In this document: positions 46,281 through 58,200 of the stretch, one piece after another | How the letters are laid out: every line of letters starts with the position of its first letter | Position numbering within the stretch: the stretch's first letter is position 1 | DNA from: Chimonanthus salicifolius | Taxonomy: Eukaryota > Streptophyta > Magnoliopsida > Laurales > Calycanthaceae | DNA: 64,000 nt | Assembly: GCA_013350335.1 (NCBI GenBank) | Contig: CM023533.1 | Location: 26,952,869-27,016,868 of the forward strand | Direction of reading: 5' to 3' | Program-made: the position numbers and the translations under genes | The notes under the pieces: generated by a model | The model's input: only the letters and a program-made list of their open reading frames with translations | Databases searched by the model: none | What the model was told of the DNA's origin: nothing

Positions 46281-49200
46281 TCACCTTGCGTTGTCCTCGC
46301 AGTCAACGTTATTACCATCCGAGCAGTTCTTGTCCAGCAACTGGCTTTTTTCTTCTTCCTTCGTATCTTCAATGATATTCTTGGCGCTTAGGAAGCTCGG
46401 CTGATTTGTTGAAGACAACAGTCTTGCCCACATCCTATCCGTTATCACCACCTTGTTTTGCGTCTCCGTAATTCGCTGCACACACCAACAGATGAGTGAA
46501 AATCAACAAAATCTGGGTTTGCACTAAACGTAAAAGCATGTTAGACAGGTAAAATATAGTGGAATGATTATTATTTACAAGACCAATATCATTTATGGAC
46601 CATGACTGGAAGTTTTCAGGATTAACTAGTAACCATTTATCTTTTTTTCTCTTTCTCGGATTATAATGTAGAAATGTTGACAAAAAATGCCTACTGGTTA
46701 CACAGCTCAATCAGTTTGATTAGTGCAAACTTAAAGGCATGAAGAGGAATGATCACATCTGCGTGCTTTATTGACTGTAGAAATAGCTGCTCATTTTCAG
46801 TTGCCCATGCAAACCTATTTATCCATCCTCATCTAGGTTGGTCACTGTAGTTCAGATGTCTTAAATCCTGGTGCTCCGACAACTTGGTAACACGACTTGA
46901 GTTGAGTTCACCCATTTATTAAACGGGTCAATGTAGTCAACCCAAGACATATTTATCAGGTCAGTTTGCAGCCACAGATTACTAGGTAGTCTGATTGACC
47001 CATTAGTTTTAAATCCTCAACCCAAAACAAGCAAATTATTAAATGGCTCAAGGTCTGGTTGACCCATTTAATTAAATGGGTCAATGTACTTAAACCAAGC
47101 TCTATTTTTCCTGGTTGAATCCATGTAAATTGGCAAATTGGTTTAGAGATTGACAATGCTAGTTTTAGGGGCAGCTTGTATCAACTCTCTGAAAATTTGC
47201 TCTCATTCCAGAGCTGCAAGTGGGCCCTTGAGCAAAGAGCTTCCATCATCAGATTATCTTTCCTTGTAGCACAGAAAACCTTCATTCCTAACAGTCCTGA
47301 CAGCGGCATACAAGTTGCTAGTCATTGTAAGCAACACAATACAAAAACGGAATCTTTTGAAGGATGGCCCATTAAACAAAATTGTTGGATAGGAAAAGTC
47401 ACACAATAAGTGTTCATGATGGATGCATTGAGAAATTATCTGTTGTGAATCAGTTCAAGATGAATTGGTGAGAACTTTCAATCAAGGCTCTTAGATTGAG
47501 TTATTTGTTGCATATAAAAAGTGAAACTTTATACCTTTTTGTTGATCCAAGGGCTTTGATGGGAAGCTTAGACCAATTTCTGTGAACCAGTTCACAATAG
47601 ATAATTTCTCTGGATACAAATGCAAGAAACAGATGGAGCAGGAACAACAACTCGTGATTTTTAAGAGCACAAATATCCATTAAGATGAGGTTGATAAAAC
47701 ACAGCAGCAGAAGGTTGTCAAAACATCAAAAAGTTAGTAGGAGACAATGACGTCATTGTAGTGTTTGAGAAAAAGGCAAAATGATACATGGGAACATAAA
47801 TCTTTCACAAAAAAAAACTTCAGGAACACTAAGCAAACAATTTTTTTTTTTTTTTAATGAAATTGATCTCATTAGAGAGGAATTTGTGAGTTGTGTACCA
47901 GAATTTCAGTGATATTCAAGCGTGTCAGGAGGACTGCTAATGGGGTGGTAGATTATCTCGCTAAATTGGGAGTAGATAGAGTGGGTGGGTGGGGGTGCTT
48001 GACTTGTTGAAACTTTTTTGTTTTCTTTTAGAGGAGTTCGCAGTTTTGATTTGGTAGAATAAATCTTTTATACTACTGGGGCAGAACTCGATGTACCTGA
48101 TTTTCTTCTCTATTAATGAATTCTTTTGTTGTTACGGTCCAAAAAAAAGATCAAGACCAACTTGTCTAGACAGATGGAATAAACAAAACCAACATCCACA
48201 GAAATACACAGGCAGGACGGAAACCCAGAAAATTCCAAATGATCAATCTTGAATTAGTTCTGATACTTTTTGAAGCAGGGCTAGTTTTCATATTTCTCAT
48301 ACAAATAGAAAGACACCACCTTGGGAATTTTTCAATGGGCTGAGGATGAATAAAAAGACCAAGAAGACTTCTAATTCAGCAGTATCTAATCCACATTTCT
48401 TGAGGGGATCATTGCCAGTTCCAGTGACATTCTGATTCATTCGACATTCAGTGCAACTCCCATCACTTCATTCAGAAACAGTTTGTATCATAGTTTGAAA
48501 ACTCAAAACTAGGACTCAAATCAAGTAACTTGGATGAGTTTTTCAAATCGACTTGGAAAAACTCAGTAAAACTCGTTGACTCACTAGATTTGAAACTACA
48601 TCAAGTTGAGCCAACTTGAATAAACTCACCCAAGTTTTTCAAGTATTTAAACTATGATTTGTATGCAGTGGTTCCTCTTCCTCTTCACTCCACTCAAAAG
48701 AACCAATGAAATATTGGAATTGGTAGGCCTCATGTGTTAAATGGAAAAGGACAACTATGACTTCTAAGCCTTGTAAATGGCTCTGTCGGAAGCAAACTCA
48801 ATAAAACTTGGCCCAACTCACCCACATGCAGACTTGATTCAGTCAGATTCAGGGTCAGTGAATCAGTTTTACCAAGTAAAAGAGGGGGAAGAAACTAGCA
48901 ATATTCCTCAACTTCGATGGATTTAGAGTTGAATCTGAAACTTTTTAAAACCATAGGTGGAAGTACATTGCTGTTTTTGTTATACCTCAAAGAATACATG
49001 ATTGCCAAACTTACATGGAAGGGTATATAAGCATGTCTACCATTAACAGGGCCAACAACGAAGCCAGTGAATCCTGCCATTGCACCATGAACGGCACTAT
49101 GAGCAAGGAGAGTGCAGTACACATTGTCAGATGCATTGCCTGGAATAGCTCGAATCATGTATGTGGGATCTGCAATGTCAACATTTCGCTTTAGATCCTC

Positions 49201-52200
49201 CTCATTTATCCTGATCTTAGTTCAACTCTTAACCAGACAGAGAAAAACAAACCTATATACTTGAGATTAATCACCATCTTTTGCTGTTTTGTAAAATAAT
49301 CCTACGGAACAAAAAAAGGAAGCCAGTGAGATCATGTTTGAAGAGAGCTGAAAAGAAAAGCACAATTAAAGGGCATCCACATAATACATGACTAGAAGAC
49401 AACAATCTCTCAGAGCAGTCAGCATGCCACGGCATCTGATCACCATTAACCTAATATGACTGTTCTTTAAAGTGTAATATGTAATAATAGTATATAAACA
49501 CCATTACAAGTAACAGTACATGACTGTTCTTTGTGCCCTGAGATAGGGAGGTTCTCACTAATACAAATAAATTTTCTAAGATCAAGTCAACTTACCTTGA
49601 TAACAAAAAGGATTTCATTGCCAAATGGATTCCTCTCACCAAGGTCAAATACAAGCCAGGTGTGCATATAAGTGAAGCAAAATCACTGAGCCTATTACTA
49701 GTGCTACTTATTCTGTTTCTGTATTTTCTTCAAGTTTCTGTACCATTTTCCAAATTGAATCAATCAATATTCCATCAAGTTTGTTTCCGATGTATTGAGA
49801 ATACTTAGCAACATTGTTGCTGCGGTGAATGAATTTAGTCCCAAATATAAATACCAACCCCAAATTGATAAGATAATGGCTTAAAAGATGAAGATGAAGT
49901 ACATGACACTAACATTTCTTTTGGCTGCATTTAGATGATAAGAACCTGGTGGAGAACTTCAAATTCTCTAGAGAACTATGACTCAGACTGTTTCTATAAG
50001 GCCTTTCTAGCAAGTCATTTTTTGAGGAGCCAAATTCTCATCCTGGTAGACAAGTAGTCTCTTAGCTAAGAGTGTTCATTTGTTTGAACCTGACCTAAAT
50101 AAGTGGGCTGGATTCGGGCTTTAATTTGAAGCCCATTGAGGGCCACCGGGCTTTTAAGCTCATTTAATTTTAATTTTTTTGTTTTATAAATTGAAAAGCT
50201 AACGGTACATACTAAAAGAAGACTTAAAAGTAAAAAATTGTTAAAATTTCATCTTAAAAATCAATTTCTAGCCACTTGATATTAATGGTCAAAGTTATCA
50301 GGTGTCATCTTTTCAAGGACATTTTCCAACTTTGATTATCAAGATCAAGTGGCTAGAAATTATATTTTGAGCTGGAATTTTATATAATGGTAGATATTTA
50401 AGTATATTATCAATCTGTACGGTTATATTTTCAATTTACAAAACATTATTTAAAAAAAAAAAAGCGGTACTAGATGCAAAATAGTCAGGCTTAATCAGAT
50501 AGGCTTGGGCTTTGGCCTCCAAAAGCCCGTTGGGTTTTTGAAAAATAATTGGGCTCTGGCCTTTTTTCAGTGAAGCCTGACCTGGGCCCAACCAAAGAAC
50601 ACCCCTTCCTTAGCAAGGGTGAAAAAACCAAAAGAACTTCTTTTGGCTCCCCTTATTCAAACCTAGTTCATCTACTACGACCAGTTCTCCACCAAATGTT
50701 AAAACTTAATAAGGAGGAAGACTTGCACTTTCAAGATCTCTATTTGCCGGAAACCCCACATGACTCCTCTATTTAAATTCACATCCAAATACAGCCTTTA
50801 TATTCTAATTAGAAAATGATCTCTCACAGTTATAAGCAATCAAAGCACTACTGAACTGTTACAGAGTTTGCCGTTGAATGAGTCATTTTTTCCCAGAAAA
50901 ATCAAGGATAGAGAAGAACTCCAATCGCACATAAGCATTCATGAATAAATGCATTCCCTTGTCTACAGCTGAAATGTCACATGAGATTACCCGTTGCAAC
51001 AGTACACGTACCTTGATCTTCTGAGATATCCATAGCCCAACATCAAGAAGTAGCTTGTTTCCTGAAGCATCCTCTTGGTTCATTGTTCGCATGCTTTCAG
51101 CCATAAGCTCCTGTCCAGCACCTTCAGCTAAAACAATAATCATGTGCCCATTCTCTTTAAGCCGTTTCTCCATGAATTCAAAAAGTCCACCTCGCCCTTC
51201 CAGATAAAAGGGTGACTCCGGAATAAGGCAACAGTCCTAAGGAAAAAATAATGTTGTTAACATATGAAAATAACCTATCCCATCTACTAATAAACAAATA
51301 ATGCATAAATAAATGCAAAAGAACCAAGATCTGAAGTTTTTTAACTCATATATATAAGAAATTAGATATAGACCAAGCCAATTAAGGATAATGAACAAGA
51401 AGTCATACCACATCTCGGCTGGCAAGAGTAGCATACATTGCAATGAAACCTAAGACATGGAAAAAAAAGACCACAGATAAAGAATTTCTAAAGCATAGAA
51501 TTTCAGCAATCCAAAGCTGGAGTTTTAAAAAAAAATTGAAATGCACAATTCAAATCAAAGAGCATATATGAAGATCTTGAAAAACAAGTAAAAGAAAACT
51601 TGTTACAAGATGTTCCTCCATGCTAACTCCATATCACAAGGTTCTCAAATATTTAATAAAAAAAATACCACTGTAGCGACCCATTAGTTTCACAACTCCT
51701 ACACCATTCTCAACACTCTCAGCTTCAACATGTGCAGCATTAATGGCCCTTTGAGCCTCTTCCACAGCAGTGTCAAAACCGAAGGACTTGTCAATAACCT
51801 GATTTGACAAAAAGAGAAAAGGACATGACACATTTGTGGGTGATTCATAATTACACAACTGACGACAAAAGAAAGGAAATCACAAAACATGTAATGTGTG
51901 CACACACACACATATACATATAAACATATACAGGAAAAGGATGTACCGCAATGTCATTATCAATGGTCTTAGGGATTCCAACAACGGCAACTGTAAGACC
52001 TCGCCGCTTAATTTCCTGCATAATGGAATATAAGATGTTCTAGTTGCTATAATTGGTACTTTTCAATTGGGAGCCATCATTACATTACAAAGGCATTACA
52101 AAGTGATTTCAAGTACTATTCAAATTGAAAACCACCATAGCAAACCACTCTATATGATGTTCCTCACAAGCTAATAGTATTGATCTTGTCTATCAATTTC

Positions 52201-55200
52201 ATTTCATTTCAGCCAAAATGGGTAAGAGTGTTTTGGTTTGGCATGAGTCCGAAACAAAATACCCCTTGTAAATTTTCGGTCTTCGTTTTGGTATTTTTTT
52301 TTGAAACATTAATCACTAGATTTTATTAATAAGGAAAAGAGTACAAAAGAAAGATCTGAGTATAAGAGGAATATACTTAGAGCAAAGAAAATGAACAAAT
52401 ATATAGATATAAGAAGACATAAAAAAGGAGAAATAACAGAAAAGATACAACAATCATCCCAAACTAAAACCAAAAGAGGGTCCAAGCCCCCTAAGTCTCG
52501 AGGTTGGTGGGCGTGAAGAATTCCACCACCGGAGACTGAAGATGAACACCAGCTTTCGCAAAGAAATCCGCCACACAGTTAGTTGATCGAGAAGTATGAA
52601 TGAAGGAGATGTTACCCATATTGCACAAGCTCCAAATATCCATAGCAATACCAAGCAACCTCCACAGAGGGAATTTCCTATTACTAGCTCAGGAGATAGC
52701 GTTAGTTGAGTCACCTTCGATAATAAGATTTCCTCTCCTAAACCTTGACCAGATCTGAAGTGCTCTCCTAATTGCCTTTAATTCAGCTTCGTTTGTTTTG
52801 GTATGTTTTGGCTCATTTGGTCCATTTCAGCTAAAATGAACAAAACATGTGCATTTCATCTAAAAAATATAATGTATTTTGGCCCGACAAATGTATCTAA
52901 TTTACTTTTTATTATTAATTTCATTACTTGTTCTTAGTTTATTAAGAAATATTAAATTATTTTTTCCAATGCCATGATTTTAACATAGTTTACTATTTTA
53001 TTAGTTTTTATTTCTAATTATTATTTTCTATATATTATTAATTTCATGACTTAATAAATTCACTGTTTTATAATTTTTCTATTTCTACTCATTATTTTTC
53101 AATTCCTAATAATGTCAGTTTTATATTTTTATATTTTTTTAAATTTGTTAAGTGTCCTTTCCAAAATGGAATGACAGAGACTGAAACACCTCAGTGTTCT
53201 ATTTCAGAAGCATATTGAAATGACCTCCAAAACAAATTTGATAATTCTGGGATTAATAGTAACACAATAAGACATTTCTCATTTCCATAATTATTAGTTA
53301 CCTCAAAAATTGTTGATGCTCCTCTCTGGGTCCCATCCCCTCCTATTATGTACACCTGGAAAGCAAGGCAATCGTAAAACATATAGCTATCAATTCATGA
53401 TGTATTGATGTGCAGTGCATGACATAAAAACAAAAAGCTCTATAAACAAATCTAGCAAAAGTTTTTTCCCCATCTTTTAATAAACAGACACTTGTACAGT
53501 ATTACCTGGTTAATCCCCCGGTCCTGAATGCTATCAACTATCTTTGAGGTATCATGGCCTCCTCGTGATGTGCCAAGTATGGTGCCACCACGTTTATGAA
53601 TATCATTGACAATCTTTGGTGTCAAGGAAATGGTATTGCGAGAATAGAAACCTCTGTATCCACCCTGAAAGTGCCACAACTATCATCAGTTTGTGGAACC
53701 TACCCTGCTTGCAATAGATAACATGAATATACGGACCTTGTCTATGAATAAATTATCATTTTTTTTTGTAGAATCTATTATGAATTTACAGAAACGATAA
53801 TAGCACAATATAAGTAAAGCTTTCAACTCCTAAAACTATTGAAACTTGCAAACATGACCATCATTCAGAGAAAGTAATTCAGTTAATGTATGCAAGTTCA
53901 ACTAATTGTGAACATGGAACAATGACAAGCAAATATCAGAAAGATGGTACATTTGTGAATAAACAGCTACTCCCTGCAGATGATGAATATACAGCAATGG
54001 GTACTCAATTCAAGATCTACAAATACTGATTTGAGGTTGTAACACCATCATCTGCATAAGATGAGATCAACATTCAAAAAGCACTTTACAATGCAATTTC
54101 GCGTAGTGATACAATCTTCTTACCATTTACATCAACTTATGCACATTAGAAGTTGCACGTCTCATACAGAAGTAAACTTAGTTATGTTGTAGAGTTAAAA
54201 ATTGGTCAACCTAGAGCTTATTAAATGCTTAAACAGATAGTTTTTATCTATGTTAACATGGCAGACATTCACATCTGATTTGAACCCATTAGAAGGAAGC
54301 AGGAAGTAATTAGTTTTTATCTTGGAAGCTTTTATGAAGTTTTAAGATTTGGCTTAAAATTCTGAATGAGATTGATGCAGCCACATGGTGGATTTCTTCT
54401 TTACTCTTCCTCAGTTAATGCCATCTATGCTTGTCTAAGTGGTTCACAATGAAACCAGAACATTGAATTTATTTGGTACTTATTCTATGCCATATTGGTA
54501 TCAAACTTCTAAGTTTCGTATAGAATGTCATGTTGGCATAGACGTTGACACCTTCAGTCTATCTAGCCATTCTACATGGCTCCTACAGTCATGATCAATG
54601 AATTAGCATAAATGGTTGCCTAACCAGACCGATTTAAATCAATGATAAAAAGTCACAGCTGATGCAAAGCTACCAACAAGCAATTCAAAGGCAAGAGAAA
54701 GAGATCAACGCACACAATGGACACATTATCTCAAGCAAGGAAGGAACCTGGCAATCAAAAAATGGAAATTTGGAATTACCAAGACAAACATTGGAGTGCA
54801 CATACTACACTGGAACTAACAAATAAAGGCACAGTAAATATCTTCCAAAATAAACTATGATGATAGCAATTAGCAACCAATTTATGGGGTGACAGCAAGA
54901 TCAACTGATTTCAATGGAAGATCGTAGTGCCTTTCTGGTCAAACAAATTCCTCAGATGAGCTAAATAAGCAGTAAAAATGTGGTGTAATGGTAAAGGATG
55001 TTTAGTTTGAACTTGGGAGGTTGGATGAATAATCAAAAAGGTCAATCCAATGTTCCAATTCAACATTAAACTATAATTACCATTCCAATGGGCCAAAAAA
55101 CCACCTAGCTTAGACAAGAATTTAAAGAGTATGGTTCAGTTCCAGTCATGGGTAGAGCACAAGGTAGTCACAACTTACAAAATTAGGGTATTCTGGAGAC

Positions 55201-58200
55201 TACTTCTTCTTCCCTTCTTTTTTTTGCAAATAATAAAAAACTATAATTATTTATTTCCTAAAGCTCATTAAGGTGGTTCCAATAGAAAAATTGCAAGAAT
55301 GTCATCTAGATAATTTGGGTGCACTAGGTAAATGTGTTTAGAAGACCATAACACCCCTAGCATGAATATCTGAAGGGTTACAACTTTCTAATGTACAAGG
55401 TGAAATCCCCAATAATAACTTGGAATGATGTAGTTACAAGTAAAAACAGATATGGGCCAGGTTTGGGCTGGTCCTACACTGTGCCAATTCTGAGCCCGAT
55501 GGAATGCTTGAAACTTCATACTTTAGGCTTCATAAATAAGGGTGGATGGAGAGGAAAGTTGAGAAGATGGGTGTAGGAGGAGACTGGATATCACCTACTC
55601 ATAGAAAAGGAGAGAGACTAACAACATGTCATTTCCCTTCCATGTGATTTTTTTATAGAACTACAAATAATAAAAGTGTAATCTTAAGCATATTCATGGT
55701 AGCCCTACAAAATGGAATCATATATTCTTTGATTATCCACATACTAAAATCAGCTTATCTAAAATGTCATTTTTCATGCCATCACTCCAAAATATATGAT
55801 ATATTATATGAGAAAATTTGAAATTATCCCTTTATCATCTACTATCCATTTCATGGCCTTGAATCAAATGAATAAAATACTAAATAGGCCGATCATTGAT
55901 ATATGACTAATATATTGAGTATATCCTATTATTTAATGGAGACAATTTGTCCAAACAATACCTCTAGACACAAAAAAAAAAAAAAAATTTGAAATCTGAA
56001 AGTGTCAATGGTGTACATGTTGATGTATATTAAATTTGATATTGAAAACAAGCAAACGTTTGGGTGGGCTCATTACATAAAGCTCACCTAAGGCTCAATT
56101 TTAATCGTCTTTATTTTAAGATAGTAGTCGAAGGCGCACCTTTGTTGGGGCTAGGCTCCAAACCCATTTTGCACTTAGCCAACCTCTAAGGCAAAGCTCA
56201 TTTTACTTGAGCCTAGTTATTTTGGAAACTTTACTCTATGATAAACCTATTTTATGTTATATATTGTAATAGCTAGTAAATAGTATAGTCAACATGAAGT
56301 TGTTGTTAATAATAATTAATTAAAACTATAATTAGTAGATAATATACTTAGACGTATATAATAGTAACAAATTTTCACTTATGGGACATCCCTCATGAGG
56401 GACAAAATTTTCTTTTGCCCAAATGGGCCCCACTAACATCCCATACCCCGCTCACACCCTACCCTACCCTACCCTACCCCGTGAATTGGATCACTACCCA
56501 ATTTGAATCCATTTTGATTTGAACTCATTGCTGGATTGAAATCCATTTAAAATTGCCCCATTTTCACTGTTAATTTTAGGATCCTTTAAAAGCATGGCTT
56601 TTGAAATCCAATAGATGATTGTTATGAATAACATCATATGAAAAACACTTCAAATGGACCCCACCCATGTGGCCCATGTGGGCCCCCAAGACCACCTAGG
56701 CACCAACGCACAAGCACGGCGTCGCCCAAGTGAAAATCACTCTATATAATACATAGTTATATCATGTGCTCGGAAGCACAGTAGCCAATATATTTTGGTG
56801 CTTGGATGAGTAGTATTTTATTTTCTTAACGTTGATGCATTAAAGACACAAATCCATGAATTTACATATATTTTGAAGTATCTAAATAAGTTTGCCTAAC
56901 AAAATTGAACTCACACCTAGACATGTGCTTTGCACTTTAGAATTCAGGATCCCTTGATGCCTTGATTGTGCCTTGTGCCTTAACTACTATGATTATTATA
57001 GAATCATAAACACCAAATTCAATAATAATAACAACAACAATATGGTTATCACCATATACAGATTAAAATTAACAGAAATAACAATCCAAATAAATTAACA
57101 TACTCTAAAATTTAAATGCTAAAATACATTAGTAAAATTACTCTAAAGCCCAAGCCTGCCCATTTATTAAGTAGGCCAAGAATTGATCCCAATTGCAGCC
57201 TGTCAATCACACTTACCTGTTCAAACCTTTCCACTATGGAAGTTCGATCAAAGCTCAAGGAAGTTTAACCCTTTGACCAGCCTCACCTAACACTGATCAA
57301 CAACTCCATATTTGACCTTATATCTAGTGACTAGTGTTTGAATCCAAATTAAAAATGTTCATCCACAGGGTTCTTGATGTTTGATATTTATTTATAGCAT
57401 GGTAAAATCACTTCCACCATCTCATGTGCCTCGAGAGGAATTATGAAGGCCCCTCATAAGCACCAATGATAATAGTCTGAATGTAAACTGAGGAAAAAAA
57501 ACTTAATATGAGGGTCTAAGCATGCAATTCATCACCTCTATCCCGAGGACATTGTTGACTCCATACATGTGGTTCAAGCCACAAACTATTTCCCTGATCA
57601 CTGTATTAAGCCCGGGGCATAGGCCCCCGCATGTTACAATACATGCCTGCACTTCATCAGACTCAAAATACACCTGAGCAGATTTCGAGAGCATCAGTAT
57701 GTAACATTTAGATTAAGATCATGCAAAAGGATTTGCATATATCTGGGAAAACATAATACCCTCTGACGGGGTCCAGCACGTCGGAAGTGTGTCCCTCTTG
57801 GGCTATCTTTGTGAACAACAATCTATAGAAATGAAAAATAGTCAACAAGCAGGAGTTAGTCATAAAATAAAAAGAGTTTGAAGAAACACGATGAAAAAAT
57901 TATCAATGGACACCATTATGCCTATAAAGAAAATAAAACAACTAAAGGGCAATTGCAAGTCACCTACCTTTTGAGCAACAGTATCATCCCTATTAACAAA
58001 ATACTGCCTGGAAAAACATAAGTAAATTGGTAAATCACACATAAATAAAGATGGCTCATAGAGAACACATAAAGCCATTGGGAGACATGGCCAAGAAAAT
58101 CAGCTCTACAGTAGAAGATATCAAAACTTACTTGACAACAGAATATGACGGATTGTGCTGCAAGGGATTTGGATAAGTCTGCCAAGGAAAAAAAAAGGTG

